Source: Humidesulfovibrio sp. (GTDB lineage Bacteria > Desulfobacterota > Desulfovibrionia > Desulfovibrionales > Desulfovibrionaceae). Taken from it: a stretch of 64,000 bases of DNA. The translations under genes were made by a program, and so were the position numbers. Location: positions 86,619 through 150,618 of the forward strand of contig NZ_JAUYFU010000020.1 of NCBI RefSeq assembly GCF_030689645.1, given 5' to 3'. The notes below the pieces were generated by a model, which was not told the DNA's origin, did not search any database, and was given only the letters and a program-made list of their open reading frames with translations. The stretch's first letter is position 1. Each line of letters opens with the position of its first letter. Positions 17,065 through 27,953 of the stretch are shown here, one piece after another.

Positions 17065-19386
17065 ATGCCGCGCATTAAAAGTCTTGGAACAGTACTCATT
17101 CTGTCTGTTACACTTATAGTGGCTTTGACAATTTTGGGAATCGTCTTCTACGTCTCAAAATCCTCGTACAATGTCAGCCTGCACTTGCAACAGCAGTCCA
17201 TGGAGCAACTCTCCACAGCTACGCGATTGTCCCTGGACAAGTTTACCTCCAGCACAGAAACTCTTGTAGACTCCCTGGCGGCGCAGAAGGCCCTACGAGA
17301 AGCCTTCGAAGGCGACCCCAAGCGCGCGAAAGAACGCCTGCGTGAATACATCACGATCAACAAGGAGTACTGGGCCCTGTTCCTCTTTGACGCCCAGGGC
17401 GTCATCATTGCGGGGTACAACGCCAAAGGTGAGGATCTGGCCGGACAGAGCCGGGCCGACCACGACTACGTCAAGTCAATTCTGGGTGGGCAAGACAACT
17501 ACTTCTCCAAGGAAATCATAAAGGCCAAGAGCGGCGACGGCGACATTTTCATCTTCTCCGTGGCGCGGAGCATCAAGAGCGCAGAGGGCAAGGTGCTGGG
17601 CGGCGTGGGCGCATTCCCCAAGTGGGAGACCTTCACCACAGCTTTCATCGACCCGCCCCGCTTCGGCAAACGCGGCTACGGCTTCATGCTCGACGCCCAA
17701 GGCCGCTTAATCGCCCACGCCATGGACAAGGCGCTTATACTCAAGGACATGCGTGAGCATGAGTTCATTCGCAAAGCTCTGGAGCTGAAAAACGGCTCAC
17801 TCTTCTATGACTGGAAGGGCGAGCAGAAAATCCTTACAGTATCCACCGATCCGAAAACCGGATGGGTGCTGTGCATGAGCGCCTACGTGGACGAAATGAC
17901 CCAGGCGGCACGCACTCAGCGGAACATCCTTCTGGGCATCGGCGCCTTGGCCGTGCTGCTCTTGTGCGGCGGCATCGCCTTCGTGGTGCGCAAGCTTGTG
18001 GTCACCCCCGTGAAGGACATCCAAAGCTTCACCGAGGCTATAACTGCTGGCGACTTTAAGGCCGAGCTGGACTCGGACTTCCACTACGAGATGGCGGGCA
18101 TGGCCCACAACATCAAGGGCATGGTGGCCGAGATAAAGACCAAGCTCGGTTTCTCCCAGGGAGTGCTGGACGGCATACCCACCCCGTGCGGCATCGTGGG
18201 CCCGGACTTCAAGATGCTCTGGTGCAACCAGCAGGTCTGCGACTTCCTGGAAAGACCCAAGAAACCCTCGGCGTACGTGGGCATGAAATCCGGTGAATTT
18301 TACTGGAGCGATCCCAACCGCGAGACCATGTCCGACAAAGCGATCCGCAGCAACTCTCCCATGAAGGGTAAGGTGGTCTGGAGCGGTGCGAGCGGAAAGC
18401 AGAAGCACGTTGATGTGTCCACCACCCCGTTCTACGATCTTGACGGGCACCTGCTCGGATCCATCTCGTTCTGGTCCGACATAACCGTAATCATGGATAA
18501 CCAGGCGAAGATCGAGAAACAGAACGAAAGCATCGCCCAGGCGGCCATTGCGGCCAACGCCGTGAGCGATCAGGTGGCCTCGGCGTCAGAAGAGCTGGCC
18601 GCACAGATCGAGCAGTCCAGCAAGGGGTCCGACGAACAGCGCGCGCGTACCACCGAGGCCGCAACGGCCATGGAGGAGATGAACTCCACCGTCATGGAGG
18701 TGGCCAGAAGCGCCGGCAACGCCGCGGACCTGGCGGAAAAGGCAAAGCACAAGGCGCAGCAGGGCTCGGACCTGGTGGACAAGGTGGTGTCGACCATCAG
18801 CGGCGTGGAGCGCCAGGCCACAATTCTGAAGGATGACATGACCGAACTGGGCAAGCAGGCCGAGGGCATCGGCCATGTCATGAATGTCATTTCCGATATT
18901 GCCGACCAGACCAATCTGCTGGCTCTGAACGCCGCCATTGAGGCAGCCAGAGCTGGTGACGCCGGACGCGGCTTCGCCGTGGTGGCCGACGAGGTGCGCA
19001 AGTTGGCCGAGAAGACCATGAACGCCACCCGCGAAGTGGGCGAGGCCATCCGGGGCATCCAGGAAAGCGCCCGCAAGAACATCCACAACACCGAGAGCAC
19101 GGGCCTGGCTGTCCAGGCCAGCACGGAACTGGCCCACGAGTCTGGCGAGGCCTTGCGCGAAATTGTGGGCATGGTGGACCAGACTGCGGACCATGTGCGC
19201 GGCATCGCCACGGCCAGCGAACAGCAGTCCGCCGCCAGCGAGGAGATCAGCCGCTCCACCGAGGAGATCAACCGCATCGCCTCGGAAACCGCCGAGGCCA
19301 TGCTCCAGTCCGGCCAGGCCGTAGGCGATCTGGCGCGCCTGGCCTCTGAACTCAAGGGAATCATAAACACCATGAACCACGGCTAG
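17065..19386 (+). CDS. Methyl-accepting chemotaxis protein (Cache-HAMP-PAS-signalling)
   Basis: A 773-residue receptor. A transmembrane helix at about 8-30 and another at about 290-310 bracket a periplasmic sensor of roughly 260 residues that resembles a Cache domain. HAMP follows (about 311-365), then a PAS domain (about 370-475) and the coiled-coil signalling domain with the CheA/CheW tip motif [20 protein letters not shown]. The ligand is not predictable. PAS between HAMP and the signalling part suggests a second cytoplasmic input. It is convergent with another chemoreceptor, with which it shares a bidirectional terminator. Confidence 0.95.
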   Translation: MPRIKSLGTVLILSVTLIVALTILGIVFYVSKSSYNVSLHLQQQSMEQLSTATRLSLDKFTSSTETLVDSLAAQKALREAFEGDPKRAKERLREYITINKEYWALFLFDAQGVIIAGYNAKGEDLAGQSRADHDYVKSILGGQDNYFSKEIIKAKSGDGDIFIFSVARSIKSAEGKVLGGVGAFPKWETFTTAFIDPPRFGKRGYGFMLDAQGRLIAHAMDKALILKDMREHEFIRKALELKNGSLFYDWKGEQKILTVSTDPKTGWVLCMSAYVDEMTQAARTQRNILLGIGALAVLLLCGGIAFVVRKLVVTPVKDIQSFTEAITAGDFKAELDSDFHYEMAGMAHNIKGMVAEIKTKLGFSQGVLDGIPTPCGIVGPDFKMLWCNQQVCDFLERPKKPSAYVGMKSGEFYWSDPNRETMSDKAIRSNSPMKGKVVWSGASGKQKHVDVSTTPFYDLDGHLLGSISFWSDITVIMDNQAKIEKQNESIAQAAIAANAVSDQVASASEELAAQIEQSSKGSDEQRARTTEAATAMEEMNSTVMEVARSAGNAADLAEKAKHKAQQGSDLVDKVVSTISGVERQATILKDDMTELGKQAEGIGHVMNVISDIADQTNLLALNAAIEAARAGDAGRGFAVVADEVRKLAEKTMNATREVGEAIRGIQESARKNIHNTESTGLAVQASTELAHESGEALREIVGMVDQTADHVRGIATASEQQSAASEEISRSTEEINRIASETAEAMLQSGQAVGDLARLASELKGIINTMNHG

Positions 19387-19435
19387 ACGCGCCGCACACC
19401 CAGCCACGGCTGCGTTCATACACGGAGCAAGGCAA

Positions 19436-19476
19436 CAAAAAAGGGAGGGGCCTGACGGCGCGCCTCCCTTTTTCGC
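19436..19476. terminator. Bidirectional terminator between two convergent chemoreceptor genes
   Basis: Arms AAAAAGGGAGG (19438-19448) and CCTCCCTTTTT (19463-19473) pair over 11 bases, with T tracts on both strands. It serves the chemoreceptor ending at 19386 and the one ending at 19499. Confidence 0.9.
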
Positions 19477-19498
19477 GTTGCGACTGGTGTGGAGTGTT

Positions 19499-21229
19499 CT
19501 AGCGCAGGCCCTTGGACTGCAGGAACCCGCTGTACTTCTTGTCCGTGCCCATGATGTGCTTCACCAGCCAGTCTTTAAGGAAGCGCATGATGTCCATGGT
19601 CACCTTGGCCTGGCCGCTCTTGAGTCCGGCTTCGAAGTCCAGCACCTGCTGCACCAGCTTGGCGTGGAGCTCCTTGTGGGCCGCCGTTTCCGGGTAGCCG
19701 TAACGCTCGAAGTACTCCTCCTCCTGGCCGAAGTGCTTCACCGTGTATTCCTTGAGCCGCTCCACAACGCCCGCCAGCACGGCGTCTGACTTGCGCGCGC
19801 GCATGCCCGCGTGCAGCTCGTTGATGAGTCCGAGCAGCACCTTGTGCTGTTCGTCGATGAGCCGGATGCCCACGGAGAGATCATCGGTCCAGGTCATAAG
19901 CTGCTCGCTGGAGGTGACGCCGGTGAGCTTGCCGCTGGCCATGGCCTGGATGATGGAATCCAGTTCCTCGGCCAAGCCGGAGATCTCGACCACGACGCGG
20001 GTGGAGCTTTCCACGCTTTGCGCGGTTTGCCGCGCCACTTGGTTCACCTCGGCCACGCTGCGGTTGATTTCCTCGCTCGTGGCGGACTGCTCCTCGCTGG
20101 CGGTGGCGATGGAGGCCACCTCAAGGGCCGTCTGCTGCACGATGCTCACGATCTCCTCCATGGCCTGGCCGGAAGCTTCCGCCAGGCGGGAGCTTTCCAC
20201 GATGTCGCCAGCAGCCTCGTCCACGGCAAGCACGTTCTCGCGGGCGCGGTCCTGAATGTTGCGCACGGAGTCGCCCACCTGCTTGGTTGCGGTCATGGTC
20301 TTCTCGGCCAGCTTGCGCACTTCGTCGGCAACCACGGCGAAGCCGCGTCCGGCGTCGCCCGCGCGGGCCGCCTCGATGGCGGCGTTCAGAGCCAGCAGAT
20401 TGGTCTGGTCGGCAATGTCTGAAATGACGCCCAGCACCTGCCCGATGCCCTCGGCCTGGTTGCCCAGGGTGGTCATGGTGTCCTTCAGGGTCAGAATGCG
20501 CTCCTTCACGCGGCCGATGCTGCCCACGGCCTCTCGCACGCCGCGCGCCCCGGCCTGGGCGTTGCCCTTGGAGCGCTCCGCGCTCTCCGCCGCGCTGCCG
20601 GTATTGCGGGCGATTTCGAGGATGGCCTCGTTCATCTGCTCCATGGCCGTAGTGGTGCTCTCCACTCGTTCGCGCTGCACCATCACGTCCTTGCCGACGT
20701 GGTCCATATTTTCGTTCAGCTCGCGCACGGCGCCGAAAATTCGCGTGGCGGCCTCGCCGGCCTTCCGGGAAGCAGCATTCATGTTCTCCAGCAGCTCGCG
20801 CACGTTGGCCTCCGCGCTCCGGCTTTCGCCCAGGGCGCGCTCCACCTCGGCGGAGTGGCGCTCGGCCTCGGCCTCCTTGTCGCGGGCGGCCTTCACAGCC
20901 CCGGCCAAGTGCTCGACCATCCGGCACAGGCTGTCGCGCAGCTCTGCGTACTCCACCGGCATTTCGCCGCCCGGACAGGCTGCGTCCTTGCCTGCTGCGA
21001 CCTCTCGGGAATAGTCGCGCAGGAGCATGAGGGGCCGCATCATCTGGGAATGCACGGTCCATAGCAAAAACGCCCCGCCAAGCGCGGCCACGCTGAAGAA
21101 CAGGGTATGCAGCAAATGCGAGGAGTCCGTCAGCATGCTGTATGCAAAGGACGCCGCGCCGCCGCAAACCAGCACCAGCGACGAGGCGACGAGGCGGGTT
21201 TGTACTCTTGAGGTCTGATTAGTGGACAT
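19499..21229 (-). CDS. Methyl-accepting chemotaxis protein with C-terminal hemerythrin domain (DcrH-like)
   Basis: A 576-residue receptor. Two closely spaced N-terminal helices (about 13-33 and 40-60) leave almost no periplasmic domain. The signalling domain with [20 protein letters not shown] occupies the middle. A bacteriohemerythrin domain (about 440-576) carries the full di-iron ligand set: [20 protein letters not shown] and KHIMGTD. Desulfovibrio DcrH, which senses oxygen through such a domain, is the known precedent, so an aerotaxis receptor that sees cytoplasmic oxygen is likely. TAG ends the gene at 19499, and the ATG follows AAGGAG. Confidence 0.94.
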   Translation of the reverse strand: MSTNQTSRVQTRLVASSLVLVCGGAASFAYSMLTDSSHLLHTLFFSVAALGGAFLLWTVHSQMMRPLMLLRDYSREVAAGKDAACPGGEMPVEYAELRDSLCRMVEHLAGAVKAARDKEAEAERHSAEVERALGESRSAEANVRELLENMNAASRKAGEAATRIFGAVRELNENMDHVGKDVMVQRERVESTTTAMEQMNEAILEIARNTGSAAESAERSKGNAQAGARGVREAVGSIGRVKERILTLKDTMTTLGNQAEGIGQVLGVISDIADQTNLLALNAAIEAARAGDAGRGFAVVADEVRKLAEKTMTATKQVGDSVRNIQDRARENVLAVDEAAGDIVESSRLAEASGQAMEEIVSIVQQTALEVASIATASEEQSATSEEINRSVAEVNQVARQTAQSVESSTRVVVEISGLAEELDSIIQAMASGKLTGVTSSEQLMTWTDDLSVGIRLIDEQHKVLLGLINELHAGMRARKSDAVLAGVVERLKEYTVKHFGQEEEYFERYGYPETAAHKELHAKLVQQVLDFEAGLKSGQAKVTMDIMRFLKDWLVKHIMGTDKKYSGFLQSKGLR

Positions 21230-21574
21230 GCGCTACTCCTTGCGAGGGGATATAAAGCTGAGGGGGGAAAGCTTCGCCTGACCGCGAGGGTGCTAGGAAA
21301 CCAATGCCGACGCACGCTGCCAGGAGTTATTACCATTTCGGCTTTTCATGCACAACCCATTAGACACCATAGATCTTTGCGGGATAAAATCCGGCGAAGC
21401 CAGGAGGACTTCCCTCTTTGCGATCCGGCCAGAGCTGTGACCGTCTCCAGCGGCACACCGCAGGCAGACGGGCTGCTCCGTTCCTGCTCTGAAGCCGCGC
21501 CCCGCCGCCAAGGACCTCCCTCGGTTATCCGAGGGCGCGTTGACGGGGGCTTTGCCCCTGCGTAGTATTGCCCT
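21230..21574. other. Intergenic region between the hemerythrin chemoreceptor and the CDF exporter genes
   Basis: A 345-base divergent region. No gene is supported; frames on both strands here are short and lack a family. It holds small inverted repeats such as CCTCGG-TTAT-CCGAGG near 21512-21527 and must contain promoters for both flanking genes. No known riboswitch was recognised ahead of the metal exporter. Confidence 0.5.
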
Positions 21575-23041
21575 ATGCACGACACCATCGCCTGTCCAGA
21601 CGCCCAGGCTCAGCACGAAAAACGCAAAGCCGCCCTGTCGTCGGTGTTTGCGGCCTTGGCCCTTACGGCCATGAAGCTGGCGGTGGGCATCTCCTCCGGC
21701 AGCCTGGGCATCCTGTCAGAGGCCGCCCACAGCGGACTGGACCTGGTGGCGGCGGGCGTCACCCTTTTCGCCGTGCGGCTTTCGGCCATGCCTGCGGACC
21801 GCAAGCATCCCTTCGGCCACGGCAAGGTGGAAAACCTCTCCGCCCTGGCGGAAACCCTGCTCTTGCTCGGAACCTGCGTGTGGATCGTGGTGGAGGCCGT
21901 GGACCGCCTGCTGCACCCCAAGCCCGTGGAGGCGACCCTTTGGGCCGTGGGTGTCATGGTGGTGTCCATCGCCGTGGACTACTCGCGCTCGCGCATGCTC
22001 TTGGCTGTGGCGAAAAAGCACAACAGCCAGGCCCTGGAGGCCGATGCCCTGCATTTCTCCACCGACATCTGGTCCTCGCTGGTGGTGTTGGCTGGCCTGG
22101 GCGCCCTGGCCCTGGCCGATCAGTTCGACCAAGCCTCACCCCTGGTTCCCTGGCTGCATCGGGCCGACTCCCTGGCTGCCCTCGCCGTCAGCGGCATCGT
22201 GCTCTGGGTGTCCATCCGCCTGGGCCGCCAGGCCATCGACGTGCTGCTGGACTCCGGCGTGCAGGAAGCCCAGGACGGCATCGAGCGGGCTGTGGCCGCC
22301 GTGCCCGGCGTGCTCTCCATCCGCCGCGTGCGCGTGCGCCAAAGCGGCCCGGCCAGCTTTGTGGACATGCTGCTCGGCGTGCGCGCAGGCATGGGAATGG
22401 AGGACGCCCACGAGGTGGTGCGCCACGCCAGGGCTGCAGTCCAGTCCGTGCTGCCGGAAGCCGACGTGCTCACCGAGCTGCGTCCGCAGGAGGACGGCCC
22501 GGCAGGCTTTCTGGACCGCGCGCGCGACCTGGCCAACACCTTTGACGTGGGCGTGCATGACATGGACCTGCGCAAGATAGACGGCGTGCTGCACCTGAAC
22601 CTGCACGCCGAGGTGCCGGAAGGGCTCTCCCTGGCCGAGGCCCACCGGCGCATCAGCGAGATGGAAACCGCCCTCAGGGCCGAGCTTGGCCCCAGGGGCC
22701 GGGTGGTGACGCACATTGAGCCCTACGGGGCGCACCCCGAACCTACTGAAGATGATCCCGAAAGCACCGAAACCCTGCGCCAGGCCATTGCCGAGGTGGT
22801 GGAGGAGACCCCCGGAGTGTGCGACATGCATGGGCTCACGCTCCTGCGCTCCGGCGCGCGGCTGTCCGCCTCGTTCCACTGCCGCATGCACCCTGGAACG
22901 CCAATCACCCTGGCCCACGAGCGCACCAACGCCCTGGAGGCGGCCCTGCGCACGCGCCTGCCCCAACTGGTGCGCGTCACCATCCATGTGGAGCCGGACA
23001 ATACAGGCATGGCGATCCTCGACCCCGGTCTCCCGGCCTGA
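21575..23041 (+). CDS. Cation diffusion facilitator (CDF) metal exporter
   Basis: A 488-residue antiporter, longer than the usual 300. The membrane half has six helices with the transport site shown by H-x3-D in AAHSGLD and H-x3-D in ALHFSTD, a pair typical of zinc-type CDF carriers, plus the family motif KHPFGHGKVENLSA. The cytoplasmic half appears to contain two dimerisation-like repeats (about 205-290 and 300-480) rather than one. It probably exports Zn2+ or a similar divalent ion. The ATG has a poor ribosome site (GTAGTATTGCCCT), but the protein start fits the family. Confidence 0.9.
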   Translation: MHDTIACPDAQAQHEKRKAALSSVFAALALTAMKLAVGISSGSLGILSEAAHSGLDLVAAGVTLFAVRLSAMPADRKHPFGHGKVENLSALAETLLLLGTCVWIVVEAVDRLLHPKPVEATLWAVGVMVVSIAVDYSRSRMLLAVAKKHNSQALEADALHFSTDIWSSLVVLAGLGALALADQFDQASPLVPWLHRADSLAALAVSGIVLWVSIRLGRQAIDVLLDSGVQEAQDGIERAVAAVPGVLSIRRVRVRQSGPASFVDMLLGVRAGMGMEDAHEVVRHARAAVQSVLPEADVLTELRPQEDGPAGFLDRARDLANTFDVGVHDMDLRKIDGVLHLNLHAEVPEGLSLAEAHRRISEMETALRAELGPRGRVVTHIEPYGAHPEPTEDDPESTETLRQAIAEVVEETPGVCDMHGLTLLRSGARLSASFHCRMHPGTPITLAHERTNALEAALRTRLPQLVRVTIHVEPDNTGMAILDPGLPA

Positions 23042-23077
23042 GACCTCAAGGCCTGCAGCACCCTCCAGGTGCCAATG

Positions 23078-23106
23078 TTGACAGCCACGCGCCTCCAGGC
23101 TAGCAT
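23078..23106 (+). promoter_or_regulatory. Predicted sigma-70 promoter of the riboswitch-metE transcript
   Basis: TTGACA at 23078-23083, a 17-base spacer and TAGCAT at 23101-23106 (four of six consensus). Transcription would begin around 23113, just upstream of the cobalamin aptamer. Confidence 0.6.
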
Positions 23107-23124
23107 TCTATAGTTATAAATTCG

Positions 23125-23290
23125 CCAGAAGGACATCGAGTAACGGAAGACGGTGCAAATCCGTCGCAGACGCGCTGCTGTAACCGGGAAACGTGCCCGC
23201 CGCGCCCACTGAACCGTCCAGGTTCGGGAAGAGCGTGGCCCTATGGCCGGGGAGTGGTCTCCGCCCGGAAGCCAGAAGACGACTCGACAC
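23125..23290 (+). promoter_or_regulatory. Cobalamin (B12) riboswitch
   Basis: The leader contains the conserved core of the cobalamin aptamer in order: ACGGAA, the B12-box-like GGTGCAAATCC (23152-23162), GCTGCTGTAACCGGG, CCACTG, TTCGGGAAG and the closing CCGGAAGCCAGAAGAC. It lies between a predicted promoter and metE. Placed before the B12-independent methionine synthase it should shut the gene off when adenosylcobalamin is available. About 160 bases separate the aptamer from the ATG and form the expression platform. Confidence 0.9.
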
Positions 23291-23448
23291 AGAACCATGA
23301 CGCAGGCCTCGCGACCAGGGCCGGAGAATCATGGGCGCGCCTCCCCTGGCGCGTCTTCCGCTGGGTGCCGCCAGCATTTCCCCGCCCCCTCGCGTCTAGC
23401 GCCCGCGCCATTTTCTGTGGTCCTGGCCAAACGACCGGAGGTTCTCAC

Positions 23449-25791
23449 ATGCTGACACACACTCTGGGCTTTCCCCGCATGGGCAAGGCCCGCGAACTCA
23501 AGAGCGCGCTGGAAGCGTTCTGGGCAGACGACCCGACACGCGAACCGGGCCGCGAACCGAGCAGGACGGTCCTGCTGGAAACCGCCCGCGCTCTGCGCCT
23601 GCGCCACTGGGCCGCACAAGTCCAGGCGGGCATCGACATCGTGCCCGTGGGCGACTTCTCCCTCTACGACCACATGCTGGACATGGCCGTGCGCCTTGGC
23701 CTGACTCCGAAACGCTTCGCTGATTCCAGCGGAGCTAAGCCCTCGGACCCGCTTGATTTGTATTTCCAGATGGCCCGCGGCGGCTCGGATACGGACCGCG
23801 CAGCCATGGAGATGACCAAGTGGTTCGACACAAACTACCATTACCTGGTGCCGGAGCTCTCCCGCGCCCAGGCCTTCGCTCCAGACGCCAGCGACCTCCT
23901 GGGGCAGTTGTCCGACGCCCAGGCCGCAGGCTTCCGCACCAAGGTGGTGCTGCCAGGCCCCTGCACCTTCCTGCACTTGAGCAAATCCGTCGATCCCGGC
24001 TTTGACAGGTTCGAACTTTTGCCAGCCCTGACTGAGGCTTATGCGCAGATTGTCGGCCAGCTTGCCGCCCACCACACGGGCGGAGCCGACTGGCTCCAGC
24101 TGGACGAGCCGGTGCTGGCCCTGGACCTGCCGGCGCACCTGCCCCGCAAGTTCCGCGCGGCCATCTCCCGGCTCATCCAGGCCGCAAAACCGGCCAAGGT
24201 CATGCTGGGCACCTACTTCGGCGCCGTGGCTCACAATGCAGACGTGTACTCCGGCCTGGAGCTGGGCGCCCTGCACCTGGACCTTGTACGTGCGCCGGAG
24301 CAGCTGGGTGGGATATTCGCTCACCTTGCGCCGGGCACGGCCCTGTCCGTAGGCGTCGTGGACGGCCGCAACGTCTGGAGGGTGGACGCAGGCCGCGCCC
24401 TGGCCCTGGTTGACCATGCCGTCGGCGTGCTGGGTGAGCAACGCGTCATGGTTGCCCCGTCCTGCTCGCTCCTGCACTGTCCGGTGGATCTGGACGGCGA
24501 GACCGCCCTCAATTCCGAGGTGCGCCAGTGGATGGCCTTTGCCCTGCAAAAATGCGACGAGGTGCGCAAGCTGGCCGACTGTGCGGGCGGCCTGGACCGC
24601 AGCCGCGGCCTATCCTGTGCGGACTGGCTGGCGGACAACCTGGCCATTCTGACGGCGCGGCGCAAAAGCCCGCTGCTCAACAACCCGGACGTGCACAGCC
24701 GCATGGCCGCGATAACGCAGGACCAGCTCTCCCGCGTCCTTCCCTACCCGGAGCGCGCCGTTCTGCAACACGAGGCCCTGGGCCTGCCGCTCTTGCCAAC
24801 CACCACCATCGGCTCCTTCCCGCAAACCAAGGAAGTGCGCCAAGCCCGCGCCAAGCTCAAAAAGGGCGGGATTCCGCCGGAGGCCTACAAGACCTTCATG
24901 GAGGACACCATCCGCGAGGTCGTGGCCGTGCAGGAGCGCCTTGGCCTGGACATGCTGGTGCATGGCGAGCCCGAGCGCAACGACATGGTGGAGTATTTCG
25001 GTGAGCAGCTGGCCGGGTTCTGCTTTACCCAAAACGGCTGGGTGCAAAGCTACGGCTCCCGATGCGTCAAGCCCCCGGTCATTTTCGGCGACGTGAGCCG
25101 CCCAGGGCCAATGACCGTTGAGTGGTCGCGCTTCGCCCAGGCCCTGACGCAAAAACCGATGAAGGGCATGCTCACCGGACCGGTGACGATCCTTTGCTGG
25201 AGCTTCGTGCGCGATGACCAACCCCGCGAGGACACCTGCAGACAAATAGCCCTGGCCCTGCGCGACGAGGTGACCGACCTTGAAGCCGCAGGCATTCGGG
25301 CCATTCAGATAGACGAACCCGCCCTGCGGGAGGGCCTGCCCCTGCGGCGCGCCGCCTGGGACGCCTATCTCCGCTGGGCCACGGATGCCTTCCGTCTGGC
25401 CGTGGGCGCGGCGCGTCCGGAAACGCAGATCCACACCCACATGTGCTACTGCGAGTTCAATGAGATCGTGGACTGGATCGCGCGGCTCGACGCCGACGTC
25501 ATCAGCATTGAGGCCAGCCGCAGCCGCATGGAGTTACTTGAAGCATTTCGCCGCTTCAAGTATCCTAACGAAATAGGCCCCGGCGTTTACGACATCCACA
25601 GCCCGCGAGTGCCCGGCGTTACGGAGATGCTGGGCCTTTTGCGCCGCGCCGCCGAGGTCATCCCAGCGCAGCGTCTTTGGGTGAACCCGGACTGCGGGCT
25701 CAAGACCCGCGCCTGGCCCGAGACCCTGACCAGTCTGGCGAACATGGTCGAGGCCGCAGCCATCGCCCGCAAGGAGCTGGCCCAGGCATAA
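23449..25791 (+). CDS. metE: Cobalamin-independent methionine synthase
   Basis: The 780-residue enzyme transfers the methyl group of methyltetrahydrofolate-polyglutamate to homocysteine without B12. It has the usual two homologous barrels, the catalytic zinc ligands in HTHMCYC and NPDCGLKTR, and the folate/homocysteine motif TTTIGSFPQT at the start of the second half. The ATG at 23449 begins the family sequence LTHTLGFPRMGK and follows CGGAGG. The longer in-frame start would lie inside the riboswitch. Control by the upstream cobalamin riboswitch implies that the cell also has a B12-dependent MetH elsewhere. Confidence 0.97.
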   Translation: MLTHTLGFPRMGKARELKSALEAFWADDPTREPGREPSRTVLLETARALRLRHWAAQVQAGIDIVPVGDFSLYDHMLDMAVRLGLTPKRFADSSGAKPSDPLDLYFQMARGGSDTDRAAMEMTKWFDTNYHYLVPELSRAQAFAPDASDLLGQLSDAQAAGFRTKVVLPGPCTFLHLSKSVDPGFDRFELLPALTEAYAQIVGQLAAHHTGGADWLQLDEPVLALDLPAHLPRKFRAAISRLIQAAKPAKVMLGTYFGAVAHNADVYSGLELGALHLDLVRAPEQLGGIFAHLAPGTALSVGVVDGRNVWRVDAGRALALVDHAVGVLGEQRVMVAPSCSLLHCPVDLDGETALNSEVRQWMAFALQKCDEVRKLADCAGGLDRSRGLSCADWLADNLAILTARRKSPLLNNPDVHSRMAAITQDQLSRVLPYPERAVLQHEALGLPLLPTTTIGSFPQTKEVRQARAKLKKGGIPPEAYKTFMEDTIREVVAVQERLGLDMLVHGEPERNDMVEYFGEQLAGFCFTQNGWVQSYGSRCVKPPVIFGDVSRPGPMTVEWSRFAQALTQKPMKGMLTGPVTILCWSFVRDDQPREDTCRQIALALRDEVTDLEAAGIRAIQIDEPALREGLPLRRAAWDAYLRWATDAFRLAVGAARPETQIHTHMCYCEFNEIVDWIARLDADVISIEASRSRMELLEAFRRFKYPNEIGPGVYDIHSPRVPGVTEMLGLLRRAAEVIPAQRLWVNPDCGLKTRAWPETLTSLANMVEAAAIARKELAQA

Positions 25792-25858
25792 TCGAAAACC
25801 ACACCCGGCGCGGGCATCCCCGCAAGTCGCCCGCGCCGGGACTACGAGCGGAGGCCCC

Positions 25859-26872
25859 ATGCCCGACACCTTGTCCATCCTCGCCCTGCTGCCCCATTTC
25901 GGACTGGCCCCTGGCCGTGTGGCCCCGGAACATGCGTTGCCCGGCAGCCCGGAACGCTCCATCGAACGCTTTGCCGTGGATGACGACCAGGGCCGCACCT
26001 GGATGCTGGAGCGCATCCCGCCGGAACAGGCCCTCCGGCGCGAAGCGCTGGGAAACCTGCTGGCGGACCTGTCGCGGAATCCGGCCTTAGCGCCGCTCAT
26101 CCCGGCTTACAGGCCCGTGGCCCTCGCTGCGGATGGCCAGACAGAAGGGGAAACCGCCGCGATGCGCTTCGTGTTGCGCTCGGACGAGGCACCCCACGCG
26201 GGGTGCTGGATGCTTTCGCCCTTTGTGGCCGGGCCGGAACTGCCCCGGCCCAGCTATCTGGACGACGACTGGCGCGGCGAGGCCATGGGGCGCGCAATTC
26301 TGGCCCTGCAGCGCGCAGGCCAGGCCCTGCCGACCCTGCTGGCGGCTCCGCAGGCCGCCCTGGCCTCCTTCCGCGACGAACTCTTCGCCGCCGTGGCTCG
26401 CCACAAGCCGCAACTGCTGGCAAGGCTGAACCCTGTGCGCGAAGCCCTCAGTGAACTTGCCGCAGTGCTCAAGGCCGTACCCAGCGCCCTGGCCCACGGC
26501 GACCTGCACCCCCTCAACGTCATCTGGGGCGCGGACGCCGCGCGGCCCCTCCGGGCGCTCATCGACTGGGAATTCGCAGGCGCGCGGCCCCGGCTGTACG
26601 ACGCGGCCAACTGCATCGGCTGCGCAGGTTTCGAGCACCCCTCCGGGCTGGTGCGGGGCTTTGTCACCGGGCTGGTGCGCGAACTGCGCGCAGGCGGCAT
26701 GCCAGGGCCGGAGCTGGGGCTCCTGCCCCTGTTCGTGCTGGTCACGCGCCTGGGCTGGCTTTCGGAATGGCTGCGCACAAAGGACGCCGAGCTCCTGAAC
26801 ATGGAACTGGACTATCTGGACATCCTGCTGGACGAGCAGGAGAATCTGGCAGAACTCTGGTGCGAGGGGTAG
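25859..26872 (+). CDS. APH-fold phosphotransferase (aminoglycoside/homoserine-kinase-like)
   Basis: A 337-residue kinase-like protein with the catalytic loop HGDLHPLN and the metal-binding Asp in LIDWEFAG, typical of the aminoglycoside phosphotransferase/homoserine kinase II/choline kinase superfamily. It starts 67 bases after metE on the same strand, so it may be co-transcribed under the riboswitch. A role near methionine or sugar-nucleoside phosphorylation is possible but unproven. It ends three bases before the convergent aroC stop, so there is no room for a terminator. Confidence 0.8.
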   Translation: MPDTLSILALLPHFGLAPGRVAPEHALPGSPERSIERFAVDDDQGRTWMLERIPPEQALRREALGNLLADLSRNPALAPLIPAYRPVALAADGQTEGETAAMRFVLRSDEAPHAGCWMLSPFVAGPELPRPSYLDDDWRGEAMGRAILALQRAGQALPTLLAAPQAALASFRDELFAAVARHKPQLLARLNPVREALSELAAVLKAVPSALAHGDLHPLNVIWGADAARPLRALIDWEFAGARPRLYDAANCIGCAGFEHPSGLVRGFVTGLVRELRAGGMPGPELGLLPLFVLVTRLGWLSEWLRTKDAELLNMELDYLDILLDEQENLAELWCEG

Positions 26873-26875
26873 GGC

Positions 26876-27934
26876 CTAGCGGCCCACCCGGCGCTGCAGC
26901 AGAACAAAATCCGCCAGGGTCAGCAGGGTCATGGCCTTGAGCACCGGCACGATGCGCGGAATGGCGCAGATGTCGTGCCGCCCGGCTATGGTGATGCTCG
27001 CCGCCTCGCCCTTGCTGTTCACTGTCTGCTGCACGCGCGATATGGACGGGATGGGCTTCACCCCCACGCGCAGAATGATCTCCTGGCCGCTGGCCATGCC
27101 GCCCAGAATTCCCCCGGCGTTGTTGGACAAAAATCCGCCCGGCGTCATGGGGTCGTTGTTCTCGCTGCCCGTGAGCCGCGCGGCGGCGAAGCCCGCGCCA
27201 ACCTCAACGCCCTTCACCGCGCCCACGCCCATGAGGGCATAGGCCAGGCGCGCGTCCAGCTTGTCGAACACCGGCTCGCCAAGGCCCGCAGGAACGCCGC
27301 TCACGCGAATCTCCACCACGCCGCCCAGGGTGTCGCCAGCGCCTTTCACGGCGCGCACGCGCTCTTCCCAAATGGGTACGATGTCCCCATCGGCGCTGAA
27401 ATATGGCCGCCCCAAAGCACCCGAGAAATCGCGCTCCCTGGCCTCGATGCCGCCCAGCTCCACAGTGGCGGCGCACGCCTCGATGCCTTGGGTGCGCAGA
27501 AACTCCTGGGCGATGGCCCCGCCCGCCACGCGGGACACTGTCTCCCGGCCTGAAGAGCGCCCCCCGCCACGGTAGTCGCGCAGGCCGAATTTGGCGTCAT
27601 AGCCCAGATCCGCGTGGCCGGGCCGGTACACGTCCATGATGGCCGAGTAGTCGCGGGAGCGCTGGTCCTCGTTCATTATGATGAAGCCGATGGGCGTGCC
27701 CGTTGTCCTGCCCTCGAACACGCCGGAGAGCAGGCGCACGGCGTCGGACTCCTTGCGCGCCGTGGCGGCGAGGCCTCCCTGGCCGGGCTTGCGGCGGTCC
27801 AGCTCCTGCTGGATGATCTCCTCGCTCATGGGCAGGCCCGGCGGGCAGCCGTCCAGCACGCCGCCAAGGCCCGCGCCGTGGGACTCGCCAAATGTGGTAA
27901 GGCGAAACAGGGTGCCGAAGGTGTTGCCGCTCAT
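26876..27934 (-). CDS. aroC: Chorismate synthase
   Basis: A 352-residue enzyme converting 5-enolpyruvylshikimate-3-phosphate to chorismate with reduced FMN. Family signatures are present: GESHGAGLGGVLDGCPPG near the N-terminus, the central RPGHADLGYDAKFGLRDYRGGGRSS and the C-terminal GRHDICAIPR. The size is normal. It starts 19 bases after the HprK-related gene and is the last gene of the long minus-strand operon that begins with shikimate kinase. Confidence 0.97.
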   Translation of the reverse strand: MSGNTFGTLFRLTTFGESHGAGLGGVLDGCPPGLPMSEEIIQQELDRRKPGQGGLAATARKESDAVRLLSGVFEGRTTGTPIGFIIMNEDQRSRDYSAIMDVYRPGHADLGYDAKFGLRDYRGGGRSSGRETVSRVAGGAIAQEFLRTQGIEACAATVELGGIEARERDFSGALGRPYFSADGDIVPIWEERVRAVKGAGDTLGGVVEIRVSGVPAGLGEPVFDKLDARLAYALMGVGAVKGVEVGAGFAAARLTGSENNDPMTPGGFLSNNAGGILGGMASGQEIILRVGVKPIPSISRVQQTVNSKGEAASITIAGRHDICAIPRIVPVLKAMTLLTLADFVLLQRRVGR

Positions 27935-27953
27935 GTTCCCGTCCTTGTGCTTA

